DNA of 64,000 nt from Helichrysum umbraculigerum (GCA_949592205.1 CATIUR010000003.1:166521759-166585758), one strand, 5' to 3'; shown: positions 47,330 to 59,323, numbered from the stretch's first letter. The notes: generated from the letters alone by a model not told the origin. Made by a program: numbers and translations.

Positions 47330-47550
47330 ATACAAGTTACAACGACTTGTTTGTTTGAAAATGCTACAAGTACAACGACTTGTCTGATTGAAAATGATAC
47401 AAGTACAACGACTTGTCTGCTTGAAAATGATACAAGTACAACGACTTGTTTGATTGAAGTTGTGCCCACTGCAATACCGTGGCATCGTTTTGTACCCACT
47501 TTACCGTGGTATCGTTTTGTGCCCGCTGCAATACCGCGGCATCGTTTCTG
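47330..47550. repeat. Two adjacent 33-bp tandem repeat arrays in the solo LTR
   Basis: Four copies of a unit containing TACAAGTACAACGACTTGT, itself inverted (ACAAGT/ACTTGT), followed by three copies of a unit with TGCAATACCGTGGCATCGTT. Unit length divisible by three explains the repetitive ORFs seen on both strands. Confidence 0.85.
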
Positions 47551-48539
47551 AAGTGCTCGAGAGCATAGTTGAAATGTAGAGCTAGTAGTACAACGACATA
47601 CTAGCTATTGCAATAAGTGTCGACCGTACAACGACGCGTCCGACTTGAATGATTGTGTTTGTATGATTGTATGTATACTAATATACATAAATATTATTGA
47701 AGTTAGCACCAAGTGCTCATGATAATATATAAACATGTAGATATATATATATATAGATACATATATTTGTCAATTTAGCAAACGTAAGTAACAATCGTGA
47801 CACGCATGAAAATAATTGATTGTATCTAAATACGTATAAGCAAATATTTAGATATTAAGTAATACGTTGGTCCTAGGTATGAATACTCATCACCTAGTTG
47901 AATTGTATTAGTATAAAGGATCTATACTAACATATGATGCTATCGTATACTTCTAGCCTAAAGCCTAGCAAGTATATTTGGGTTCTGAATTGTATTGGCA
48001 ATATTAGTCCCTAAAAGAGAAACTGATCATGTAAATGTATGTATGTCGTCTAGTGTAGGTAGAACTAACCAGTTCTAATGTATTTGATAATATTGTCCCG
48101 CGACAATATGGCCAATGAATAGGAATAACTATATCCAGTTATACCTAAGTAATTGTTTTCCAACAATCTGATAGTGTACGATTGTGACCTATCTAGGTTA
48201 GGTCTTGATATTGTTCCAGAACAATGTGTTGGGTGTAATTCCTAAGTATTACACATTTGTATTACATACAGTAATAAGATTGATTGTGAATTATAAAAGA
48301 TTATTAATATAATTCGAAAACAGTTGTTGTGCATGTGTTTCACCCCAAAAACAGTAAAACAGTTGAAAGAGTGGGGCTATGAAACTCACCTGTGAATTGT
48401 TAGCGATACGATGATACGCGCGTCGTCCAAATGGTAACCTTCTAGTGTCCTAAACACGTGAGGTTATATAAGTATGAGACAAATCAGTTTGTCTAAGCGA
48501 GTTGTTCATGTGTGCATTTGTTGCTGAAGTCTGGGAATG

Positions 48540-48640
48540 GTGTACGGGGGTCCGGGGGCAGCGCCCCTGGTAGCGGGGTCCAAGGGGCGGCAGCCCCTGG
48601 CGGGGTCCAAGGGGCAGAGCCCCTGGCTGGGGTCGAGCTG
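48540..48640. repeat. GC-rich inverted block in the solo LTR
   Basis: Three tandem variants of GGGGTCCAAGGGGCAGAGCC, each able to fold (GGGGC...GCCCC). Strong local GC contrast with the AT-rich surroundings. Confidence 0.8.
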
Positions 48641-48776
48641 CCAGGTCAGCTTGGAAAATTTTTATTTCTACTACTTTACTTTAAAGAAAACGTGTTTGGA
48701 ATCCAAATTCGGGTAAAATCGAGTGGTAAAATTTGGTTGTCAATACCTAGTGAAAAACATAGGTTTTTAAGGTTCT

Positions 48777-49008
48777 GCGACGTCAGATGCGACGTCAGAT
48801 GCGACGTCAGCTGCGACGTAGGGTCGTGCGTCGCTATGTGCGACGTCGCAATTTAATGCGACGTTGTGCGTTACGTCGCAATGTGCGACGTTTAAGATTT
48901 ACTGCGACGTAGGGTGTTACGTCGCATCATGCGACGTTGAGATGTTTTTGCGACGTTGGCTGCGACGTCGGCTGCGACGTCGCAGCACTGTTTTTGGTCT
49001 CTGCGACG
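48777..49008. repeat. GCGACGT palindrome array in the solo LTR
   Basis: About 13 GCGACGT and several ACGTCGC heptamers, some fused into the palindromes TGCGACGTCGCA and GCGACGTCGC, spaced mostly 12 bp. On the element's own strand it lies about 600-831 bp from the LTR start. Confidence 0.9.
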
Positions 49009-49769
49009 TAGCGATCTGATCGCCGGAGTTTGAGCCGAAAACGAGTTTTCCGGCCTCCGTTGAGTCTGATTCTTTTACCCAACCCGTAACTAAGTATTTT
49101 AAGCTTATCTAAACCGCAAACAAGCAAAATAACAAGGTTTTCAGAGATTTCGAGAATTGTCGGAAACTTACAAATCCGCGCGAGGAGAATCCGAAAAGAT
49201 AGGATTGTAGATCGTTGCGTGGTGATCGTTTTTCCCTAAAGGAGCTTTGAGATTGGAGGTCGTTTGACGGTGGTTTTTGGCGGATTATGATGGTGGTGGT
49301 GGTAGGTTGTAGAGAGAGAGATGAGAGAAAAGGTAGGTGAAAAAGAAGAAGAAAATGAAGAAATGAGGTGGGAGTTTGGGTTTTTGTTAAAACTCAGATC
49401 CCTAACTCGTGTACTGTGGTCTCCAACCACAGTACAAAATGTCCGTGATTTCGTACCCGTTTAAAATGTAGATTTATTATTTAAATCCATAATTTTGTTT
49501 ATATCATTTTGTAAATATTTTTAATAAAATATTTCACTTGAACTATAAAATGTCATTATTCAAAGTTTAAAATCGGCGCGAAATTTGACTTTTTGACCGG
49601 GTGTTACAGTATGTAGTTGTGCCCCAACTATTGGAATCAAAAAATAAGGAAGACTGTAATGTAATACCTTGATTTGGTAATTTAATTCATTAGATGAAAC
49701 CAACCCAACCAATTATCAGGAGGTAATCTCCAAATGTAAATAGCCAAAATCATCACTCACGAGTAGATG

Positions 49770-50034
49770 AATGGGATTAAAAGTGTATATGTATCACAAA
49801 TGCAAGATGTAAAAAAAAACATTTTAACTGTTTGTGCTTCCATTGGAAGATCAGCATCAGAATTGCTATTAGCCAAGGCGATCCGATTCTCGTTCCAATA
49901 TGAGATATGGTACGTGGTGCAGCAACAATAAAAAACAACATGATTACGCAAATGGTGTCTCCTTTGAGTGATAAACATATCGAATTCGCTAGGAAAAAAG
50001 CATAACAATCATCATGAACATATTTCAAAAGCAT
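49770..50034 (-). other. Unrecognised open segment in the putative Helitron
   Basis: Two overlapping minus-strand frames of about 83-85 codons lie here, neither with a family I recognise. Composition is not clearly coding. It could be a remnant of a Helitron passenger or chance. Confidence 0.2.
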
Positions 50035-50426
50035 TTATTTATATTCACGATATGTATTAACAATGAAATCTACATGAAACTCACCACGATGTACATTTAA
50101 GGGATCGAAAACATGGTTGGCAAAAGGTGAAGGGATAAGAAAAATTCAAACTTGTGACGATAATACGTAATTGTCCGAAAAAAATGATGCAAAGAATGAA
50201 TATATTTTAAGATTCAAATTGAACTTTGAAATGATGAAAAATGTCGAGGAAGCGTTGTTTTTGATAGTTTCTGAGGAGAGGATTAATTATTTGAATACAA
50301 ATAAACTAAAAGAATTATTGTTGGGACAGTTATCATTATGAAACTTTGAAACGGTTCTTCCCTTTATATTTGGTACAATGGAACGGTATAATTTATAGGG
50401 ATTAAGAAAGTAACTGCAGGTAATAA

Positions 50427-50439
50427 TTTTGGCGGGAAA
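50427..50439 (+). promoter_or_regulatory. Canonical E2F-binding motif
   Basis: TTTTGGCGGGAAA matches the consensus TTTSSCGS-type E2F site exactly on the plus strand. It lies about 70-80 bases inside the candidate 5' end of the minus-strand Helitron. Confidence 0.6.
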
Positions 50440-50509
50440 TTGAAGTTGAATGGGTACGTGGCATTGTCACATAGGGAGTCTAATATCCCTTTTTATTGGA
50501 TTGGATAGA

Positions 50510-52140
50510 TACTTTGAGACTCTTAAAAAAACAAAAAAACTATTATCATTTACTACGAATCGTATTACTTTTGTATTTTCCAACGCAACAACTTGATTAT
50601 TTGATGAAAAACTGAAAATCACAATGATCCACCTATATATATGTATACAACTTTATAAATGATTGTTAAATTTTCAACAACTATACGTGATCCGTAACAA
50701 ATTTTTTAATTTCAGATTCAACCCTCCGCATCGCGAAAGGGCACTTAAGATCTTGTTTAATAAAATGTTACATTTTCAATTACCATACATGTTTAAAACA
50801 TGAAGGTAGGTAAAAGAATTCGGCATATGTAGCTATATATCTTTTATTCGTGTCGCTAAAACGTAAAAGAATTCGAATACGTAACGTGTAAAATCTGATG
50901 GTGATAGACCTTACAAGAAGCTTCTACGTTTAAGTTTTTTTTACAAATATGAGCACATGTTTTGGTGCAGAATTTTGGCATGGGTAAATTGAAATATACT
51001 GTATGTGTTTATCATTGGGTTTGAATCATTATTCCTTTGGTACACATTATATATTGGGCTTGGGCTTCATCACTAGAAAAATCCAATTAAAGTGCTCAGG
51101 ATTTGATTTGATTTGATCATAGTTTTGGATTTTTTTAGTAATTTAGTTTTGTGACTAACTTGATTCGGTGTTTATGCAATTATGTTTTGTACCTAATTAA
51201 ACGTTTTATGTTTGTTGCTAGAATGATGAACGTGTAAAATTTTATAACAAATATTCATCAACGAGTGTGTGTTTATGTGTTAATATTTACATTTTAAATG
51301 ATTAGTAAATACAAACTTTAAATTTGGTTCCGTATAATCGAACCGAAAAAGTCGGTTAGTTGGTTTTGGGTTAGGTTCAAGAAAATGATGAACCGAAGAT
51401 TCGGTTAACCGAACCTCCGGTTAACCGCCCGTGAACACCCCTACCTATAATCTCGATATGGTTATGAATATTTTTGAGTAAAAGCGAAAAAAATTAACAC
51501 ATTGTAGGTCTAAATCGCACGTTGAACTTTGTAAATTTTGAAAGTGTCTTTCGTTCCAAGTGCGCAATGTACAAGTGTTTAAACCTAATATCATCTTTAT
51601 CTTGCTTGTATTTTATGTTTTATTGATCGTACGTTGTGCATATCTGAGCAAAATTGGAAGCATGTTAGGCACTTCGAAATAAATTGGTAAAGTTATTTGC
51701 ACACATTGAAATATTGAATATCTACAAATTACATAGCAAACACATTGAAAGATTGACTATCTATAAAAGATAATGTTATTCGATGCTATTGTTAAGTATG
51801 TAAGGACGCCCAAAATGGCCCGAGATTAGACTTCACTTGGGAGACATAATAATAATCGTGTTAAGAAAGGATTCTCGTGTACCATGCTTTACTCGTGACC
51901 CAATTCCCGTAACCCAAAAAGTAGATTGATTACTTTGATCCGTAAAAATAAAAACATGTCTCAATTTCACCCGTAAACCCAGCCCGACCCACCATGCGTT
52001 TTTTAATTTTTATTTCAAAAGACTAAGTACAAGTCTAGACTCTAGAGCGGTTGAGTGTGAAATCAAAGTTTAAAGGCAAATTATTGTGCTTATTCACTAT
52101 TCCACCCAACTAATTGCATGATACTAATTCGGTCAACATA
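50510..52140. other. Intergenic repeats, unassigned
   Basis: AT-rich. At 51330-51443 there are inverted GGTTAACCGAA motifs ending in GTGAACACCCCTA, a common hAT-type terminus, but the partner end was not found. Around 50712-50745 CCCTCCGCATCGCGAAAGGG looks like a decayed Helitron hairpin. No gene. Confidence 0.35.
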
Positions 52141-52146
52141 ATACGG

Positions 52147-52161
52147 AGTACTAGTAGTAGT

Positions 52162-52207
<46 letters not shown>

Positions 52208-52215
52208 ATTAATTG
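52147..52215. repeat. (TAG)n and (TTA)n microsatellite
   Basis: Four to five TAG units followed by about 14 TTA units and two ATTAATTATT variants; a preceding ATACGGAGTA suggests growth from a Stowaway remnant. Confidence 0.9.
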
Positions 52216-52359
52216 CATTCTTAGTTCCGTAGATTCTACAAATTAACCAATAACCACCACCCAACCCAAAGTATTTCTCGTAATAAGACAATAATGATAG
52301 TTTAGCCATTTGTAATATTTCATATTTGTGTTGTCTTGTTTATCGTCACCTTATATTCT

Positions 52360-54425
52360 TATAACACCCGCTAAATACAAGGACATTTTTTTTTTTTAAA
52401 CATATCGGAAGCGCATGATTAATAGAAACCAGTGGATTGCATACATACATTTCAAATAGCAATCCACTTATATACAAACCTTTAAAACTAGATTCTTCTA
52501 ATCATTACACACATTAAGTTTAGGTGTTATAGAAATCCCAATGTGTTGTTAAATCATTAACGTATTATCCATTTCAGAGTGAGCCTGTCAAACATTCCGT
52601 TCCATATGTACTTCTTGCCCACCCACATACAAAAGTAAACCTGCAAGAAGTAATGAGGGGTTAGTACGAAGCTAAGTGAATAGATCCCAAGCTATCAATC
52701 TAACTCAGCTTAACACATGCCTATAACCAAGCAATGCACAAGCAAATAGAAGGATCGGTGGTCCTTGAGGTACCCTCATGCCGCGGATGGTTCCCCAAGT
52801 AACACTTAAAACCCACTGACGGCCAAATCAGAGGTTAAACCGATAGTTCGGTACTATTACTACACACGACGCAATTTCAGTGTCCAACACATGTACAAGG
52901 CACTTGCGAAGTCCTAGTAATAGTATCCAAACCCAACACATTAGTTGACCCCCACCAAATCAAATAGTCCACAACTATCATAGCACAATGGACGCCAATA
53001 ATCAATCAAGGTTTAGCCAACATGCCAATATAATATTAATGCAATCATTGCAATAAACCAAGTTTACCCGTTGTAACCATGTTGTTACAACTAACTTAGA
53101 CTGAAAGTCCAAGATCCACTCACCGACAATCATAGTCGTCCACTCAGTAGTCTAATGTCACTGAGTCTTCTCCACATCCGAGAATACAATAACACAACAC
53201 AAGTTAGTCATTTGACACTTGCCTCAATATTGATATAATATCATACAATTGTAATTACATCAAACCATTTATCATTAACTTGTATTAATCCAACATTCAT
53301 CTCCATCATTGTTAACTAATATAATGAAACCATTAACAAGATTACTAACTTTCCACATCAATTATTCATCAAAACATCAATATTTGATCTAATGAATACT
53401 TAACCAACTAATTTCACACCGTCCTCTTTAATTATCAATTAAGGGTTCTTATTAGCAAATCATACTACTTTCTTCATATAAACCATCAAACTCATCATGA
53501 TTATCAAAATTCTCATGAACACTTAATCAATTTCACAACTCTTAACATAACCAATGTAAATCATCATCTTTAATCAATACTTATAAATCATACATCATTA
53601 TTCTAAGCATAGAATCTCAAATTCTTGAATTATCAACTAAACACATGAACTCCATTAATGATCATATATAATGTCCATCATTTCTAAGTTAGTGTTTCAC
53701 TTACAATCAAGAATTACTTATCAATTAACAATAATATGATCATTACAAGCCTAGATACAAGATTAATCATGCCAATAAAATCAATTATCCAAAACCCCAT
53801 TTCTAGGTTAACATGAAAATCATGAATTAACAATTATAACATGTTTATAATGATAATAGAATGATTAATACTTGTTATTGAAGCTTAACTAACATAAATA
53901 TCACATAATCAAACCCTAAATTCGGATTTTTACTCAAGAACATCAAACCCCCAATTTCTAGGGTTTATAACTCAAAGATTAAGAACTTACAAGTTGAAAA
54001 GAAGGATTAGAAGATGATAATCTTCATGCTAGAAGCTTGAATCCGAATTTATGACCTTCAATTTGATGATTTCTTCATAATTTTGTGGATTGGATCATAT
54101 GTGTGTGTGCATTTGTTCATACGTACATATGTATGTATTTGTGGGAGATAAAACCGACCCAAACATATAATATACCATATAAGTGTTAGTTTTCGTTCCC
54201 CGTATTTATTATTGTCTGGAACTTAAAAACCACTTGCGGGGAAATACAATTTTATTTTACCGTCAACTAAATAAATTTAAAACAGGTAATATTTTAATAT
54301 TCATAATAAGTCATTTAACTATTTGACCTATTATTTTTACAATCAAACACATATAACAAATTTAAATCGTATTTAAATTTACTGGAAATACCTATTACTC
54401 CTAGGCCCAATTTGAAGATGTTACA
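52360..54425 (-). mobile_element. Solo LTR, 2.07 kb, relative of the full-length chromovirus
   Basis: Flanked by ATTCT (52355-52359; 54426-54430). On the minus strand it reads TGTAACATCTTC...GCGGGTGTTATA. It shares with the LTR at 27641 TTCCAGACAATA, GACTCAGTGA, CGGTGAGTGGAT and the GCAGGTTTA/GGGTGGGCAAGAAG pair near its 3' part, so it is an old member of the same or a sister family. It lacks the palindrome array. Confidence 0.82.
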
Positions 54426-54770
54426 ATTCTTAAATAGTTAAATATATGCTTGTAAAACTTTTTGAAATTAAACTTAGATGAAATGTATAAAACTTGTTAC
54501 AAATGATCGATTTTTAACAAAAATAAACTTAGTTTATAGTAAGCTAATCGAGACAGATATTTACGAATTTCATTGACACACATCAACTAAACATATATAC
54601 GGAGTAATTATTATTAGTGCCCCGTTCAGAGAGGCATAGAGTTATAATGCAATCAAATTTGTAGGATAAAATACAATTTTGTTATGATACAATGTACTTT
54701 TAATATAGTGAATCTTGGCCGTATATCTAAAAAACTAAGGGTTGGGGTCGTCTCCTCTTACTACATTCTC

Positions 54771-55093
54771 TAAGGTCACTCCATCGGCAATGTCGGTATC
54801 TTGTCGATTGAAACCGATGTAACCAACACCAATGGCATGGAGCTGTTGATTCGTTCTGTCGGTTTCTTCCGTATGATATCCGACGGTCCGTCATTTTTTA
54901 TTTTTATTTTTGCATTTTCCCGTTGTGTGTATGTAAATAAATGGATATTGTTAAATGTGGGTCCAAAAATTAAAGTGACGGAGTCACTGATGGCAGATGT
55001 CAGGTAGTTTCAGTCAGTTTTGAAAAAAGCTGACGTGACGCTGATGTGACCAGTCAATTCAATCCATTTCAGTTACCATTGGGAGTGGTCTAC
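54771..55093. mobile_element. MITE, copy 2 of the 300-bp family
   Basis: TAAGGTCACTCCATCGGC at the left and CATTGGGAGTGGTCTA at the right, with the same internal phrases as copy 1 at 37401 (GTGGGTCCAAAAATTAAAGT, GACGGAGTCAC, GACGTGACGCTGATGTGACC). Confidence 0.65.
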
Positions 55094-55682
55094 ATCACCA
55101 TGAATACCTACCCTATTATTATACGGAGTAATTTTCTTTAACTATACGATGTCTTTTAATGCTTTTTACACGGAAGTCAAATGTTAGATTTGACCTGTCA
55201 CAATTCATGGATTTTAACATTCTACCATAACACTCATCACTCATCACTCATCATTAATTTACGCCTTTGTTTTCCATACCATTTAATCTACTTATCATAT
55301 CATTAAAAGTGGTATGGTGAGTGGATTAGTGTACTTGAATCCTACTTGAATCCAGAATACTGTCTAGAACACTGTCCAGTTTACTGTCCACCACACCATA
55401 AATTTCTCAATAACAACATTCTTTCCAGAACACTATAATTACAAAAGCACCACACCTTGTGCTCTAAATACTTTTGACCCTTAATTTATTGCACAAATTT
55501 TTATTTTAAAAATAAATAAAAAGGAAAAGTAAATGGTATGTTTAGTAGGTCCCTTAATTTAAAACAAAAATACGTTTAAGTTTTCTATTAATATTTTTTT
55601 GTTAACTCATTACTTTATTGTTGACAATAAATATATATACACATATTATTATATCTATATCTATATTTCAATATAAACCTTA
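55094..55682. other. Intergenic
   Basis: AT-rich; repeated ACTGTCCA/ACTGTCTA and CATCACTCATCA motifs at 55225-55400 suggest another MITE fragment, boundaries unclear. Confidence 0.3.
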
Positions 55683-55877
55683 CTTTTTCCGTCCTATTTT
55701 AATTGTCCAGTATTCCATTTTGTAATGTCTGAAAATTACTATCCACTTTTGATTTTAACAATTATAAAAGGTTTTAGTTGATACATATTAAATTCTATTG
55801 GTTGACACAATAATCAATGTACTTTTCTAAAAATGTATGCATTTCCGTAGTTGACAATTACTTTGGGACGAAAGAAG
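55683..55877. mobile_element. Degraded Stowaway-type MITE
   Basis: TA-flanked; CTTTTTCCGTCC at the left and GGGACGAAAGAAG at the right form the decayed inverted repeat. Confidence 0.65.
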
Positions 55878-56208
55878 TATCACAATATGATATAGAAAAA
55901 GTTGATATGAGATCAAAAAATACATTCATGTTTAATAAATATAATATTAAATTCAATAGTTTTATTAACATATTGTGGGTTTTGGCTAATAAATTTTCTT
56001 ACATATGTTATAATATTAATCCAAATATACCACTATGACCATTTATTTTTATCTACATTTAGATATAAAAAAAGTTGATTCCGAGACTAAAAAATGCTTT
56101 CATTAAATACATAGCATATGACAATAATATTGATGTCAAAATGTAGATAAAATAACACTAATCATGAATATATATTCCATATTATTTTAAACATTGTATA
56201 TAAAACGT

Positions 56209-56211
<3 letters not shown>

Positions 56212-56254
<43 letters not shown>
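56212..56254. repeat. (AT)n microsatellite
   Basis: Uninterrupted AT dinucleotides, about 21 units. Confidence 0.97.
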
Positions 56255-56260
<6 letters not shown>

Positions 56261-56499
56261 AATATTACGTTAATTAAATATGAAAATATAATATATTAAA
56301 TATGAATTGGGAGCATGTATCATAACGTCATAGTCACTTCGATCAATTCAGTCATCCGTGTAAATAATACTTTAATGATGAAGTTGTATTCTTAAGTTGT
56401 AAGGAAAAGAAAAGAAAGGAAATGAATCCTTCATAATAATTCCAAATATGGGAGGAAGAGGTTAAGGAAAAAAGCATTGGAGCTTTCCCTTATCTTCTT

Positions 56500-57195
56500 G
56501 GGTTTATGGACCAGATCGCCAACGTACTTTATTTTTTGTCCCAGTGTCACCAATAAACCGGTTTTATTACCAAGGTCGACATCAAACTTTTTACTTTTGT
56601 CTCAATGTCACCAACGAACTAATTTAATTACCAATGTCGACAACGAACTTGTTAAATATGTTTTGAGGTCACCAAAATATCTTTTTTTAACGAGCTACGT
56701 TTTGAATTTGTTGATGTGGTGTTGCCATGCATTTCATTTATATGACCAGGCTTCCACGTAAGCTAAACTTGTACATGTATGGTCGAATAACATGTAATTT
56801 TTGATTACTTTACGATAATCACCACTTTTCCAGTGAACGCAATTACTACTTTTTTTTTTATCAAAAACGTAACCCAAAATTACATGTTAGTCGGTCGGAG
56901 AAGATGAAGTTAACCATACGTGTACATGTTTAGCTTACATGAAAGTATTGTCACATAAATGAAATGCATGACAACACCACATCAACAAATTCAAAACGTA
57001 GCTCATTAAAAAAAGTATTTTGGTGACCTCTAAACATATTTAACAAGTTCGTTGTCGACATTGGTAATAAAATTAGTTCGTTGGTGACATTGAGACAAAA
57101 GTAAAAAGTTTGGTGTCAACCTTGGTAATAAAATCGGTTTATTGGTGACATTGAGACAAAAAATATAGTACGTTGGCGATCTGGTCCATAAACCT
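56500..57195. mobile_element. Mutator-like fold-back element, 696 bp
   Basis: Flanked by TATCTTCTT (56491-56499; 57196-57204). Arms of nearly 300 bp are inverted almost throughout: GGGTTTATGGACCAGATCGC at the left, and GCGATCTGGTCCATAAACC at the right, continuing through GGTGACATTGAGACAAAA and GACAACGAACTTGTTAAA. A short unpaired loop lies near 56800-56930. Confidence 0.88.
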
Positions 57196-57892
57196 TATCT
57201 TCTTTCATGTTCTTTTCCTTTCCCTGAGGAAACTTAAGAACACAATTATTTTTCAAATAATTTCTCTTCCTTTCTTTTCCACTCAAAACCAAACTCAAGA
57301 ACGCAGTGTAAGGCGTGTAAATAGATTTCCCCCGTGCATCCATGTAAACAACTGGCATAAAGTAATATAAACAATTATGAGTTAGGTTCAAATGAGTACA
57401 ATAACTTTGTGTGAAAATAGGGAATCTATCTCAACCACTTATTTTCATCAAATATTCTTTTTCCCTACGTTTTTGAAACTTAAATATCTCACAAATGACA
57501 AGTCGAAAAATTATGAAAATTGCACCATAAAATGCAGCGTTTTCTCCTCTTCAATTTAAGTTCCTACAAGCTATACTTTCGATGAGTTTTTTTTCGTTTT
57601 TGGTGGGTTTTACAAATTAGTAACACATGTGATAGTAATTGGTTGTACATTTGATTTGCGATTAGGGTTAGGGTTTAGGGTATAGGGTTTAGTAGGGTTT
57701 ATGATTTAGGATTTAGGGTTTAGTATGATTTAGGGTTTAGGGTTTTGTAAAGCATTTAGGGTTTAGGGTTTGTGGGTTATGGTTTAGGGTTTGGGGTTTT
57801 GGGTTTCGGAACGAAAATTGGTTTCTGAAGAGAGGTTTGAGACGAAAGGTAATCCATGCATCTTATGTTTACCATGATGAACATTTATATTA

Positions 57893-58323
57893 GAGTAAAT
57901 TATACCGATCATCCCTGTGCTTTGCACGAAATTACACCGATAGTCCTTATCTCTTGGAAATTACATCGATCATCTCTGAATGATACCAAAATGTACGGCG
58001 GTAGTCCCTCCCACTAACGACGGTTAAAAAAATTCATTAAGTGTGTCACATGACTCGCACATGAGGATACATAAGTCTTCATGCCGAGCTTCATAATACG
58101 GTAGTTGGGTTGGTTTTGGGAAGAAGAAAAGGGTAAAAAGATTTATGTATCCTCATGTGCGAGTCATATGACACTTAACGGAATTTTTTAACCGTCGTTA
58201 GTGGGAGGGGCTACCGCCGTGCATTTTGATATCATTCAGGGATGATCGATGTAATTTCCAAGAGATAAGGACTATCGGTGTAATTTACTGCAAAGCACAG
58301 GGAATAATCGGTGTAATTTACTC
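57893..58323. mobile_element. Mutator-like MITE nested in copy 3
   Basis: 431 bp flanked by TTTATATTA (57884-57892; 58324-58332). Arms GAGTAAATTATACCGATCAT / inverse of ATCGGTGTAATTTACTC, continuing through ACCGATAGTCCTTATCTCTT and GTGCGAGTCATATGACAC. Confidence 0.88.
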
Positions 58324-58398
58324 TTTATATTATATGTTCACAAGTCCTTTATAGGCTTACAATATAACTTCAATGCACTATGATTTAAATGTGCTTTC

Positions 58399-58402
<4 letters not shown>

Positions 58403-58475
<73 letters not shown>
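58403..58475. repeat. (TA)n microsatellite
   Basis: About 36 TA units. Confidence 0.97.
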
Positions 58476-58480
<5 letters not shown>

Positions 58481-58650
58481 GTTCGATGAACTCCTTTGAA
58501 ATACCTAGACCTGTCATTTGAATAGAGAATGTGTCAATATTTGTCAGTGGATTGGCAAACCTTTTTGCGTCAAGAAACACTGTATTTGTGTTCAGTGACG
58601 CATGTGGAGTATATTGATTGTGCTGATCGGCTTCCGTCCGCCATAAAAAG

Positions 58651-58822
58651 CAGGGGCGGATTTAGGAATTTTTAGAAGAGGGGTCAAATTTTTTTTTTTC
58701 CTTTTAATCACTTTTGAAGGGTTAAAATCTTAAACTGTCATTAATTATCTTTAAAAAAATTATTTTTTTCGATAATTTTTGAATTCTATAAGGGGCGACT
58801 GCCCCCACTGCCCCCTTTGATA
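58651..58822. repeat. CAGGGGCGGA-ended fragment
   Basis: Starts CAGGGGCGGATTTAGGAATT and contains GGGGCGACTGCCCCCACTGC near its right side; same class as the element at 38368. The right terminus is not clear. Confidence 0.5.
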
Positions 58823-58924
58823 AAAGGATGCCTAAATTAAATAAGCCTTAGATGGAGACACTCTATACTAGGATATATGTATAACTTACGTGGTATTAGT
58901 TTTAGTTCTTAGATCTATATATGG

Positions 58925-59323
58925 TAAATGTTTGATAACAAAGCCATTGTAGCATATAATATATAAACTATAGCTTATGGGATAGATTAAGAAGGTAGAA
59001 ACGTTAATAATTCATCACGAAATATGCATCTTACTTTCGTCAATACAAATCTCAAATAGATAAGTTAAATGTGATAAATGTTAATCAAAATCGATGTTAT
59101 GAATGTTAACATTCCTTAATGATTTTTTTGTAAGTTATAACATCAATCGATGAATATTAGATTCCTACTCATTAACATTCATCACGGGGAACATCATGAT
59201 CAATGTTAAAATTAATAATATCAATCAAATAAGGTTATGACTTAACATTAATCATCATGAATTTTAACATTCATGATAATGAATATTAAGGTTCCTTGCA
59301 ATGGTTTTGTTATCAAACATTTG
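58925..59323. mobile_element. MITE with TAAATGTTTGATAACAAA ends
   Basis: The left TAAATGTTTGATAACAAAGC and the right end, the inverse of TTTTGTTATCAAACATTTGC, pair closely; the interior has many AATGTTAA/TTAACATT motifs. Target duplication not resolved. Confidence 0.6.

Larger units (their letters stand above)
46747..49608 (-). mobile_element. Solo LTR, 2.86 kb, Ty3/gypsy type
   Basis: TGTGACACCC at the left and GGGTGTTACA at the right, flanked by GTATG on both sides (46742-46746; 49609-49613). On the minus strand it reads TGTAACACCCGG...GGGTGTCACA, and contains a TATGAACTCACCAGC stretch similar to the LTR at 27641. No internal domain or second LTR is present, as after LTR-LTR recombination. 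Special content: a GCGACGT palindrome array (48777-49008), a GC-rich block (48540-48640), and 33-bp tandem repeats (47330-47550). Confidence 0.82.
45132..50509 (-). mobile_element. Putative Helitron holding a fold-back element and a solo LTR
   Basis: The 3' end (minus strand) is good: CCCTTGCATCGCACGGG, an imperfect stem, then CTAG ending at 45132 followed by T. The 5' end is a candidate: A|TCTATCCAATCCAATAAAAA from 50509, with GGGATATTAGACTCCC just inside, comparable in layout to the other Helitrons. Removing the two inserts leaves about 1.8 kb. Confidence 0.45.

Noticed and set aside
47288..47551. Repetitive ORFs of 60-87 codons on both strands
   Set aside because: They arise from 33-bp tandem repeats in a solo LTR; length divisible by three keeps frames open on both strands.
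48512..48856. GC-rich 114-codon ORF
   Set aside because: It covers the folded GC-rich block and palindrome array of the solo LTR; Gly/Ala/Ser repeats come from the DNA repeats.
46747..49608. A complete LTR retrotransposon
   Set aside because: There is only one LTR unit with TG/CA ends and one duplication; no primer site, coding domain or second LTR lies inside.
58338..58580. ORF with a long Ile-Tyr run, and the similar ones at 63199-63480
   Set aside because: Simple translation of (AT)n microsatellites.
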